This document shows, piece after piece, positions 1-6,867 of a stretch of 10,709 bases of DNA. How positions within the stretch are numbered: the stretch's first letter is position 1; every line of letters starts with the position of its first letter. The notes beneath the pieces are model-generated. The model was not told the DNA's origin and did no database searches. It worked only from the letters and a program-made list of their open reading frames with translations. The position numbers and the translations under genes were made by a program. The DNA comes from an uncultured bacterium (GTDB lineage Bacteria > Fidelibacterota > Marinisomatia > Marinisomatales > UBA1611), in the NCBI GenBank assembly GCA_938092125.1, contig CALKMQ010000014.1:1-10709 (forward strand), read 5' to 3'.

Positions 1-2463
1 AATTATGATTTTCCAAAAAACACCCTTTATGATACACTGCAGTTGGCAAGGTCAGTACTTTTTGACCATCCTGTTTTTAATCTTTCTGCCTTGTCTGAGT
101 TTTACGGTCTTGATGCATCAGGAAGCCATAGAGCAGAAAAAGATACAGAAAATTGTGGGCAAATATTTTTACACCTTATCGATGAATTAATGTGTCATAA
201 TCTTGAAGAAATCTCAAGTGTCTTAGCCGTTTTAGATCAATATGAAGTTCCGAATAAGAAGCTTTATGTTGACGCCGCAAATATTTTAATAAAGATTGGT
301 AATCCTAAAGTTGCTTTAAAAAATAGGTTGATTGATAGACGATCAGGGCAGAGTATTTATGAATTTACAGGATCACAAAATATACAAAACATGAATGCCT
401 CAGACGTATTTGGATCCAAAGGAGTGCTTTCAAAAAAATATGATTGGTTTGAAGACAGAGCAAATCAAGTAGAATATGCAAATACATGTGATAACATATT
501 TGATGGAAATGACTCTGGTGTTCTTGAAGCCGGAACGGGTTTGGGTAAGTCAATGGGGTATCTTTTTGCAGCGATTAAAAGAAAATACGAAACAGATAAA
601 AGGGGACCTGTTGTAATAGCCTGTAATACTAAACATTTACAAGATCAGTTGTTCTATAAAGAATTGCCAAAACTATCTGAGGCATTAGATACTTCTATCA
701 AAGCATTGCTAATTAAAGGAAGAAAAAATTATTTGTGCAAAACACGGTTTGATTGGTTTATAAGTGATCGAAATACAATAGGTGAGGATGATATCGAGTC
801 AGTATTACCAATACTATTTTGGTTACATTATACTAGTTCTGGAGATTTATCTGAATGTAATGGCTTTTTTAACTCCAGAAAAACTTGGATTGTTTCTATG
901 ATTTGTAGTGATACCGGTTTTTGTACAGGGAATATTTGTAGTAAAAACCATGGGTGTTTTTATGGTCCAATACGAAAGCAAATGTATGAGGCTGATATAC
1001 TTGTAGCAAACCATTCCTTGTTATTATCTGAGGCTAAGGTCCCAGGTATTCTGCCTGAACATGATACTGTTATTATAGATGAGGCTCATAATTTGGTAAA
1101 AGGAGGATATGATCAATTTAAAATAAGTCTCGATTATAATAGTGTTACATCATTACTTAGATCGTTGAACCCTTCGAACCCTAGATCAAAAAGATGGAAT
1201 AATATTTTGAGGTCTATATATGATGGCGAGCCGTTATTGAAAAGTTTAAGAGAAAAATTAATATTAGAACTAGATAAGGTTAAAAGTTCATTTATTGTCT
1301 TCATGAACGAGCTTGCAGTAAATAATGAGTCTGAATTTGATATTAAAAAGTCTTATCAAGAGCGACCAATTATTCACTCTTTAGTAAAAGAATATTCTTC
1401 CCTAAGTCCAGAACTATCAAGTTTTTCTAACAGCTCTTACAAGCTGTCTGTTTGTTTCAGAAATATAAGTAGTTTTGTTTTAAAACTTGATCCAAATAGA
1501 TCAAAATATACTTTTTTACATAGTATTCTTGAAAAAGGCTTAGAAAATATCAATATTTTGAATGATTCAATAAGCTTACTAACGGGTTCTCAAGACAATG
1601 AATGGGTTTATTGGAAAGAGGGGTATTATAATTCCAAAAAAGAACTAGATAGCGACCTTCAAGTTTCATTACACGCTTCGAAAATTGATATTTCTGAAGT
1701 TCTTAGACGAAGATTATATGATAAAAACGCAAATTTTATTTTAACCTCAGCTACAATAAAAGTAGAAAATTCATTTGATTACTTTTTACATAGAAATGGC
1801 CTCGAGAATTCTGCAAGTATAGTAACAAGAGAATACACGAGCCCTTTTTCTTACCACGATCAAGTAAAATATTATCAATATGGTGGATCTAGAGATATAA
1901 CAAATGATATTGGACAATTAGCAGATCTTATTTATCATGTTCACAAGACTTATAAAAAAAGGACAATGGTTCTATTTACATCTGTAAAAATGCTGGAAAA
2001 TGTTTCGAAAAAAATAAAAGAAAGGTTAGGTGGTAATAAAATACCGCTTTTTGCTCAATCTAAAGGAGCCTCAAAGCCTTCTATCATAAAAGGAATGCAC
2101 TCATGTGATGATGCCTTACTTTTCGGAACAAATAGTTTTTGGGAAGGCGTTGATTTGCCCGGAGAATTATTAGAAATATTAATTGTCGTTAAGCTTCCTT
2201 TTGATGTCCCCTCAGACCCCCTTATTAAGTCTTATTCAAATCATTTAGACAAAAATGGATATAATAGTTTTATGAATTTTACTATTCCAGAATGTACTAT
2301 AAGATTTAGACAAGGATTCGGGCGACTTATTAGGACTACTTTTGATTCTGGTGTTTTTATCAGTCTTGATAATAGAATTATAACAAAAAGGTATGGAGAT
2401 GTTATTTTAAACAGTATACCAACTGATCCAGAAATTTTTACAGATTATCATTCAATTCGTTAG
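1..2463 (+). CDS. dinG: DnaQ-type exonuclease / DinG-type Fe-S helicase fusion, 5'-truncated by the window
   Basis: This is a superfamily 2 DNA helicase of the XPD/DinG family joined to the tail of a 3'-5' exonuclease, probably acting in DNA repair or in resolving replication intermediates. The frame is open from base 1. A TTG at 43 could be a start, but the codons before it (TLYDTLQLARSVLF) continue the exonuclease fold, so the gene almost certainly starts upstream. Seen in order: the Exo III motif H-R-A-x-x-x-D (His at 127, Asp at 142); Walker A GTGLGKS (532-552); four cysteines at 736, 922, 937 and 955 spaced as in Fe-S DinG/XPD proteins; VANHSLL; DEAH Walker B (1078-1089); the SAT motif (1747-1755); motif V FGTNSFWEGVDLPG (from 2122); and motif VI Q-x-x-G-R-x-x-R (from 2311). 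Exo I and II lie outside the window. The stop is TAG at 2461. Family and domain calls are secure; the cellular role is inferred. Confidence 0.93.
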   Translation, partial: NYDFPKNTLYDTLQLARSVLFDHPVFNLSALSEFYGLDASGSHRAEKDTENCGQIFLHLIDELMCHNLEEISSVLAVLDQYEVPNKKLYVDAANILIKIGNPKVALKNRLIDRRSGQSIYEFTGSQNIQNMNASDVFGSKGVLSKKYDWFEDRANQVEYANTCDNIFDGNDSGVLEAGTGLGKSMGYLFAAIKRKYETDKRGPVVIACNTKHLQDQLFYKELPKLSEALDTSIKALLIKGRKNYLCKTRFDWFISDRNTIGEDDIESVLPILFWLHYTSSGDLSECNGFFNSRKTWIVSMICSDTGFCTGNICSKNHGCFYGPIRKQMYEADILVANHSLLLSEAKVPGILPEHDTVIIDEAHNLVKGGYDQFKISLDYNSVTSLLRSLNPSNPRSKRWNNILRSIYDGEPLLKSLREKLILELDKVKSSFIVFMNELAVNNESEFDIKKSYQERPIIHSLVKEYSSLSPELSSFSNSSYKLSVCFRNISSFVLKLDPNRSKYTFLHSILEKGLENINILNDSISLLTGSQDNEWVYWKEGYYNSKKELDSDLQVSLHASKIDISEVLRRRLYDKNANFILTSATIKVENSFDYFLHRNGLENSASIVTREYTSPFSYHDQVKYYQYGGSRDITNDIGQLADLIYHVHKTYKKRTMVLFTSVKMLENVSKKIKERLGGNKIPLFAQSKGASKPSIIKGMHSCDDALLFGTNSFWEGVDLPGELLEILIVVKLPFDVPSDPLIKSYSNHLDKNGYNSFMNFTIPECTIRFRQGFGRLIRTTFDSGVFISLDNRIITKRYGDVILNSIPTDPEIFTDYHSIR

Positions 2464-2521
2464 TCTTTTTTCCAAAGGTTAATTCTTTGTAATACATGTT
2501 CACTTCAGTCTAAATTATTTT

Positions 2522-4048
2522 ATGTCGACCCTTCGTATTACTAAAAAGACATTTACTTTTGAAGATTTTTCCCCATTGCTTGATGGTCCATTAAAAGTAG
2601 TATTAGATCGATCCATTCCAAAAAAAGTAAAAAATTCTTATCAACAATTACTAAAGATTCTCGCATCCGGTAAAATAGTTTACGGCGTAAACACTGGATT
2701 CGGGAAATTGAGTAATATAAAAATTGATGAAGCAGATCAAGAAAAATTGCAATTAAACTTGGTTCGTAGTCACTCATCAGGTATAGGGGATTATCTTGAT
2801 ATTGGAATCGTAAGAGTGGTCATGGCTTTAAAAGTATTGACTTATTCTCATGGCCATAGCGGCGTGCATCCGGAAACAGTAAGAAAACTGGTTCAATTTT
2901 TAAATAATGATTTAATTCCAGCTGTTCCTGAAAAAGGTTCCGTAGGCGCAAGTGGTGATTTAGCTCAATTAGCGCACATCGCTAGTTCGATTATTGGTGA
3001 AGGTCAAATCATTAAAGACGGAAAAGCTATTTCTTCAAAAATTGTTTTAAAAAAAATGAAAATTGACCCACTAGCATTACATCAAAAAGATGGTATTAGT
3101 TTAGTAAATGGTACTCAATTTTCTACAGCAATTGCTGTTAAAGCCTTAGTTAGTGGATTTAATATTCTTGATGCTGCTGACAGTATAAGTGCTTTATCTG
3201 TAGAAACAAGTTTAGCAAGCAGAAACACATTTAAGTCTGCTATTCATAAACTTAAGAAGCACAAAGGTCAAATTATTTCTGCTAGTAATGTTTGGAAGAT
3301 GACAGCTGGAAGTGAAATAGTAAGCTCTCACAAAAATTGTGATGTCGTTCAAGATCCTTATAGTTTCAGATGTATTCCGCATATTCATGGTGCATGCAGA
3401 GATGCAATCGTTCAATCATCCGAGACTATTAATAACGAAATTAATAGCGTAAGTGATAACCCTTTAATTTTGAGCAATGGTGACATTGGCTTCTCAGGTC
3501 ATTTCCATGCTGAGCATGTAGCAATAGCATTAGATCATTTAAGCATAGCAATAGCAGAAATTGGAGCTATTTCTGAAAGAAGAATACATTATTTTATGAA
3601 AGGTGCAGGGGGGAGAATTCAACCTTTTCTTACTAAAAATCCTGGAATAGAATCAGGTTACATGATTGCTCATGTAACTGCGTCCGCGCTTACTTCTGAA
3701 AATAAGACTTTAGCACATCCTGCTAGTGTAGACTCTTTACCTACCTCAGGTGGTCAAGAAGACCATGTAAGTATGGCTCCATGGGCTGGTTCTAAACTAC
3801 TAACAATTCAAAAAAATGTACTTAACATACTAGCAATAGAGTTGCTTATAGCTGGTGCTTCATTTACCCTTTATCATTCAAAATTGAAGCCAGGAAAAGG
3901 TACTAGCTTTTTATTAAAAAATATTCAAGATATAATTAAAGCAAAAAAAGGCGACCGTTCGTTAACGAAAGAAATAAATAAGCTAAAAGCCATGATTGAA
4001 AATGGAAAAATATTTAAGAAACTTAAGAGTAAAGGATTATTGGAGTAG
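2522..4048 (+). CDS. hutH: Histidine ammonia-lyase
   Basis: Cytosolic enzyme that non-oxidatively deaminates L-histidine to trans-urocanate and ammonia, the first step of histidine catabolism. At 508 residues it is full length. The Ala143-Ser144-Gly145 triad in GSVGASGDLAQLAH forms the MIO electrophile. Residues matching the Pseudomonas putida active site are visible: Tyr54, His84, Asn196, Gln277, Tyr280, Arg283, the Phe of HFHAE (328) and Glu413 in SGGQEDHVSM. Glu413, together with His84, argues for histidine over tyrosine or phenylalanine as substrate. Slight oddities are Gln for the usual Pro in GDLAxLAH, and HFHAEH where NFHxE is usual. The ATG at 2522 gives the expected N-terminus but has no Shine-Dalgarno sequence. 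It lies 58 bp after the helicase gene and 3 bp before guaB. No hutU, hutI, hutG or regulator is in view. Confidence 0.95.
   Translation: MSTLRITKKTFTFEDFSPLLDGPLKVVLDRSIPKKVKNSYQQLLKILASGKIVYGVNTGFGKLSNIKIDEADQEKLQLNLVRSHSSGIGDYLDIGIVRVVMALKVLTYSHGHSGVHPETVRKLVQFLNNDLIPAVPEKGSVGASGDLAQLAHIASSIIGEGQIIKDGKAISSKIVLKKMKIDPLALHQKDGISLVNGTQFSTAIAVKALVSGFNILDAADSISALSVETSLASRNTFKSAIHKLKKHKGQIISASNVWKMTAGSEIVSSHKNCDVVQDPYSFRCIPHIHGACRDAIVQSSETINNEINSVSDNPLILSNGDIGFSGHFHAEHVAIALDHLSIAIAEIGAISERRIHYFMKGAGGRIQPFLTKNPGIESGYMIAHVTASALTSENKTLAHPASVDSLPTSGGQEDHVSMAPWAGSKLLTIQKNVLNILAIELLIAGASFTLYHSKLKPGKGTSFLLKNIQDIIKAKKGDRSLTKEINKLKAMIENGKIFKKLKSKGLLE
4042..4045 (+). promoter_or_regulatory. Ribosome-binding site of guaB inside the hutH 3' end
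   Basis: GGAG lies 6 bases before the guaB ATG at 4052 and overlaps the last sense codons of hutH. It fixes the guaB start and suggests translational coupling of the two genes. It is the clearest Shine-Dalgarno element on the plus strand here; most other genes have a weak one or none. Confidence 0.6.
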
Positions 4049-4051
4049 CAT

Positions 4052-5521
4052 ATGGAAAACAAAATAAAATTTAGGAAAGGTTATACATTTGATGATGTCT
4101 TACTAGTACCACAAAAATCAAAAGTATTGCCAAAGGATACTAATCTTAAAACTAGATTAACAAATAATATTAAATTAAATATTCCAATTATTAGTGCCGC
4201 GATGGATACTGTAACTGAGGAGGCAATGGCAATTGCGATGGCAAGAGAAGGTGGACTCGGTGTTATACATAAAAATTGTTCGATTGAATCTCAAAAGTCC
4301 ATGGTTGACAAGGTTAAACGATCAGAAAGTGGTATGATTTTAAAGCCTGTTACAGTAAGACCTAATCAAAACATAAATGATGCTAAAAAGATTATGTCTG
4401 AATTTAGAATAAGTGGTTTGCCCGTTGTTAAAGAAGATAAATTAGTAGGTATTATCACCAATAGAGATATTCGTTTTCAGATTGATGGGAATATGGAAGT
4501 TTCAGCATGCATGACTTCAGAAAATTTAATTACTGTACCGTTAGATACCTCTTTAGAAGATGCTGAAGAATTATTGCACAAACATAGAATTGAAAAGTTA
4601 TTAGTTGTAAATGACACAGGAGACTTAGCAGGACTTATAACTGTCAAGGATATAAACAAGAAGCAGCAATACCCAGCCGCTTGTAAAGATAATAACGGAA
4701 GATTAAGAGTAGGCGCGGCTGTCGGAGTGGCTGGCGATACAATCGAGAGAGTAAAAGAACTGATAAATGCAGAAGTCGATGCAATTGTTGTTGATACTGC
4801 ACATGGGCACTCAAGAGGTGTAATTGATACTATCTCCCAGTTAAAAGCACAACACTCCAATATCTCTATCATCGCTGGTAATGTAGCTACAGGTTATGGA
4901 GCGGAAGCACTTATGGATGTTGGTGTTGATTGTGTTAAAGTAGGAATTGGTGCTGGCGCTAGCTGCACTACAAGAGTAGTTGCAGGTGTCGGAGTTCCCC
5001 AATTAACTGCTATTCTTGATGCCGTAAATGTAGCAAAGAAGGCAAACATTCCTATAATTGCTGATGGTGGACTGAGGTATAGCGGAGATATTGCAAAGGC
5101 GCTGGCTGCTGGTGCGGATACAATCATGTTAGGAAGTGTTTTAGCTGGTATGGATGAAAGTCCAGGAGAGACTATATTGTATGAAGGAAGACAGTATAAA
5201 ACTTTTAGAGGTATGGGCTCAATAGGAGCTATGGAAGAAGGAAGCGGTGATCGATACTTTCAGGAAGAGACGGATAATAAAAAGTTAGTACCTGAAGGTA
5301 TTGAAGGAATGGTGCCGTTTCGTGGCCCAGTGAAGAATACTATACACCAACTAACTGGCGGTATCAGATCAGCAATGGGTTATTGTGGCTCCAGAAATAT
5401 TGGTGAATTTGCTCAAAAATCTGAATTTATTGAAATTACATCAGCTGGTGTAAGAGAAAGTCACCCTCATGAAGTAAGAATTGTGAAAGAGGCTCCTAAT
5501 TATTCGCCTTCAGAAAGATAG
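4052..5521 (+). CDS. guaB: IMP dehydrogenase with tandem CBS domains
   Basis: Cytosolic enzyme oxidising IMP to XMP with NAD+, the committed step of GMP synthesis. At 489 residues it has the usual bacterial length and layout: N-terminal barrel half (YTFDDVLLVP, SAAMDTV), two CBS repeats at about residues 95-205 that normally sense nucleotides, then the second barrel half. Catalytic Cys305 lies in KVGIGAGASCTTR; the IMP-site segment IIADGGLRYSGDIAKALAAGAD (335-356) and the flap with RGMGSIGAM (386-394) and DRYFQ (400-404, catalytic Arg401) are intact. The catalytic loop is odd: GAGASC replaces the near-universal GPGSIC, so the Ser at 303 that normally contacts the IMP phosphate is Ala, with Ser at 304. 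Start ATG follows GGAG by 6 bases and hutH by 3, suggesting co-transcription. The stop faces rpsT across 6 bp. Identification is secure; the effect of the loop change is unknown. Confidence 0.97.
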   Translation: MENKIKFRKGYTFDDVLLVPQKSKVLPKDTNLKTRLTNNIKLNIPIISAAMDTVTEEAMAIAMAREGGLGVIHKNCSIESQKSMVDKVKRSESGMILKPVTVRPNQNINDAKKIMSEFRISGLPVVKEDKLVGIITNRDIRFQIDGNMEVSACMTSENLITVPLDTSLEDAEELLHKHRIEKLLVVNDTGDLAGLITVKDINKKQQYPAACKDNNGRLRVGAAVGVAGDTIERVKELINAEVDAIVVDTAHGHSRGVIDTISQLKAQHSNISIIAGNVATGYGAEALMDVGVDCVKVGIGAGASCTTRVVAGVGVPQLTAILDAVNVAKKANIPIIADGGLRYSGDIAKALAAGADTIMLGSVLAGMDESPGETILYEGRQYKTFRGMGSIGAMEEGSGDRYFQEETDNKKLVPEGIEGMVPFRGPVKNTIHQLTGGIRSAMGYCGSRNIGEFAQKSEFIEITSAGVRESHPHEVRIVKEAPNYSPSER

Positions 5522-5530
5522 AGAACTCTA
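5519..5530. repeat. Short perfect palindrome joining the stop codons of guaB and rpsT
   Basis: TAGAG-AA-CTCTA contains the TAG stop of guaB (5519-5521) and, as its mirror, the TAG stop of rpsT on the other strand (5528-5530). With one mismatch and one G-U pair it extends to 5515-5534 (AAG/TTT), leaving short U stretches on either transcript. It could act as a weak bidirectional terminator, but the stem is short and AT-rich and a chance match is quite possible. Confidence 0.25.
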
Positions 5531-5782
5531 CTTTAATGAATTCAAATGACGAGTAATTTTGGATTTTCTACGACCCGCCGTATTTTTATGAATCAGACCT
5601 TTCCCAGCTGCTTTATCAATGTAGCTAACAGCTGTAGTATACTCAATCTGTGCCTTTTCTTTATCAGTAGATTCTAAAACTCTTTTAATTTGCGTACGTA
5701 ATCTAGACATACTAGAAATATTTCTAGCTCTTCTTTTAATATCTTGACGTTCTCGTTTAATTTGTTGTGGATGTCTATCCAT
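5528..5782 (-). CDS. rpsT: 30S ribosomal protein S20
   Basis: Primary 16S rRNA-binding protein of the small subunit. The 84-residue, strongly basic product has the S20 signature in its C-terminal half: AAGKGLIHKNTAGRRKSKITRHLNSL matches the family's AAKGLIHKNKAARxKSxLxxxL. The N-terminus MDRHPQQIKRERQDIKRRARN is recognisably S20 but lacks the common KSAxKR form. The ATG (complement of 5780-5782) is preceded by AAAGGA about ten bases upstream, a good ribosome-binding site. The gene is alone on the minus strand, convergent with guaB and divergent from the meaB-type gene. In enterobacteria S20 represses its own translation; nothing here proves or excludes that. Confidence 0.95.
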   Translation of the reverse strand: MDRHPQQIKRERQDIKRRARNISSMSRLRTQIKRVLESTDKEKAQIEYTTAVSYIDKAAGKGLIHKNTAGRRKSKITRHLNSLK

Positions 5783-5792
5783 TATTTAACTT

Positions 5793-5798
5793 TCCTTT
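5793..5798 (-). promoter_or_regulatory. Ribosome-binding site of rpsT
   Basis: On the minus strand this reads AAAGGA, about ten bases before the ATG of rpsT. It supports the chosen start of a small gene. Confidence 0.5.
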
Positions 5799-5814
5799 TT
5801 ATTAAAGCCTCTAA

Positions 5815-5843
5815 AATTAACATAGAATGGTTTTTGTAGTCAA
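5815..5843 (-). promoter_or_regulatory. Candidate promoter of rpsT
   Basis: On the minus strand, TTGACT (complement of 5838-5843) is a good -35 hexamer, followed after 17 bases by TTAATT (complement of 5815-5820), a weak -10. Transcription would start near 5808, giving a leader of roughly 25 bases. The -35 match is good but the -10 is poor, and in AT-rich DNA such pairs arise by chance. If the organism belongs to Bacteroidota, its sigma factor prefers a different consensus. Confidence 0.3.
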
Positions 5844-5850
5844 TGAGCGA

Positions 5851-5878
5851 TTTTTAATAAATTTAAGTATATTAAAAA
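5851..5878. repeat. Perfect 9-bp AT-only inverted repeat
   Basis: TTTTTAATA (5851-5859) and TATTAAAAA (5870-5878) are exact reverse complements separated by 10 bases. It lies mid-spacer, upstream of both divergent genes. It could be a two-fold operator or simply reflect AT-rich composition. Confidence 0.4.
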
Positions 5879-5880
5879 GG

Positions 5881-5893
5881 TTTTAACTTAAAA
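5881..5893. repeat. 13-bp palindrome overlapping a candidate -10 box
   Basis: TTTTAA-C-TTAAAA is perfectly symmetrical about the C at 5887. It overlaps the candidate -10 hexamer of the rightward operon at 5889-5894, the position expected of a repressor site. The sequence is almost all A and T, so chance is a real alternative. Confidence 0.35.
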
Positions 5894-5894
5894 T
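5889..5894 (+). promoter_or_regulatory. Candidate -10 element for the meaB-tatC operon
   Basis: TAAAAT matches five of six bases of TATAAT and lies 26 bases before the ATG at 5921. No convincing -35 hexamer is found 16-19 bases upstream, so this rests on the -10 alone. Confidence 0.22.
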
Positions 5895-5920
5895 TAGATA
5901 AAAATGAGTATTGCTAAAGA

Positions 5921-6859
5921 ATGAAAAAGTTTAATTATAAGGATATACTGAATAATAATCATGTGACAATCTCGCGTGCTATTTCCATGATTGAGAACGA
6001 TGATAAAAGTGTATCTACTTTTTACGATCAGATTTATAAAAATTCTAGTGAATCAATACGTATAGGGGTTACTGGTCCCCCAGGAGCTGGTAAAAGCACC
6101 TTGGTTGATAAATTTGTTTCATTATTTTTATCTAAAAATCTTTCTGTCGGTGTGGTTGCTATAGACCCTAGTAGTCCTTTTAGTGGGGGAGCGCTGTTAG
6201 GAGACCGAGTCAGAATGAGTAAATATTCAGAAAATAATAATGTTTATATAAGGAGTATGGGTAATCGAGGTGACCTTGGAGGCTTATGCAGAAAAGCTCG
6301 AGAAACAGGTGATGTCCTAGCGGCAAGTGGTAAAGACATTATCATATATGAAACTGTCGGCGTAGGGCAGGCAGAACATGATATTGTAAATGCTGCTGAC
6401 TTTACTGTCGTAGTACTTGTCCCTGAATCGGGTGACGAGGTACAATTAATGAAGGCAGGAATAATTGAAATAGCAGATATTTTTATTGTAAATAAAGCTG
6501 ATAGGCCTGGTTCTAAGCGTATTGAGAGAACTTTATCGGACTCATTACATAGCTTTAGCAAGCCTAATAGTTTTATTCCCTCAGTAATGAGCACTACGGC
6601 TAGTACAGGAGATGGAGTGGCAGACGTTCTCGATAAAGTACTTTTAGATATTAATGATTTTAAAAAAAATGGAAAGTTTAAAAATCGTCGTTTAGAAAAG
6701 TATAAAAATAGAATTCAAGATACTATATCTGAAAGATTGGAAAAAGAATTTTGGACTGAGAATAGAGAAAAATTATTTAAAAAAATTACTGAATCAATCA
6801 ATTCCATTGAAACTCCACCAAGTGCAGTTGTAAACAAGTTAATTTCAAACTTTAGTTAG
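5921..6859 (+). CDS. meaB: MeaB/ArgK-type G3E-family GTPase (methylmalonyl-CoA mutase chaperone)
   Basis: P-loop GTPase of the SIMIBI/G3E group. Characterised relatives (MeaB, MMAA, YgfD/ArgK) load and protect adenosylcobalamin in methylmalonyl-CoA mutase. At 312 residues it is slightly shorter than typical members. Visible: Walker A GPPGAGKST (52-60), AIDPSSPFSGGALLGDRVRM (80-99), the RSMGNRGDLGG segment (111-121), YETVGVGQAE (143-152) covering the switch region, the guanine-specifying NKAD (191-194), and a charged helical C-terminus fitting the dimerisation arm. The ATG start is weakly led (AAAGA). It heads a five-gene cluster, with tatC 8 bases downstream. No mutase gene is in the window, so the partner must lie elsewhere, or the GTPase serves another acyl-CoA mutase such as isobutyryl- or ethylmalonyl-CoA mutase. 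The family call is firm; the partner is inferred. Confidence 0.93.
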   Translation: MKKFNYKDILNNNHVTISRAISMIENDDKSVSTFYDQIYKNSSESIRIGVTGPPGAGKSTLVDKFVSLFLSKNLSVGVVAIDPSSPFSGGALLGDRVRMSKYSENNNVYIRSMGNRGDLGGLCRKARETGDVLAASGKDIIIYETVGVGQAEHDIVNAADFTVVVLVPESGDEVQLMKAGIIEIADIFIVNKADRPGSKRIERTLSDSLHSFSKPNSFIPSVMSTTASTGDGVADVLDKVLLDINDFKKNGKFKNRRLEKYKNRIQDTISERLEKEFWTENREKLFKKITESINSIETPPSAVVNKLISNFS

Positions 6860-6867
6860 GCATCAAA

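Larger units (their letters stand above)
5783..5920. other. Divergent intergenic region between rpsT and the meaB-type gene
   Basis: This 138-bp spacer is the largest non-coding stretch in the window and must carry the starts of both the rpsT transcript and the rightward operon. It is extremely AT-rich from 5851 to 5905 and contains two inverted repeats, listed separately. No open frame or RNA gene is recognisable in it. Confidence 0.8.

Noticed and set aside
43..45. TTG at 43 as the true start of the helicase gene
   Set aside because: The frame is open to base 1, and the residues before the TTG continue the exonuclease domain whose Exo III motif follows. A start here would leave a fragment of a nuclease domain.
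5..190. 61-residue open frame with a hydrophobic stretch at the left edge
   Set aside because: It overlaps the exonuclease-helicase gene in another frame, and that frame carries the recognisable HRAxxxD exonuclease motif. The hydrophobic look comes from T-rich codons.
2464..2521. Possible terminator or promoter between the helicase gene and hutH
   Set aside because: CAAAG (2473-2477) and CTTTG (2485-2489) form only a 5-bp stem, and the T run at 2466-2471 precedes it instead of following. TAATAC at 2490-2495 resembles a -10 but has no -35 partner.
4477..4872. 131-residue open frame on the minus strand, with others at 4894-5127, 6244-6594 and 8257-8598
   Set aside because: All lie antisense to genes with intact family motifs (guaB, the meaB-type gene, the prenyl synthase) and show no recognisable domain or ribosome-binding site.
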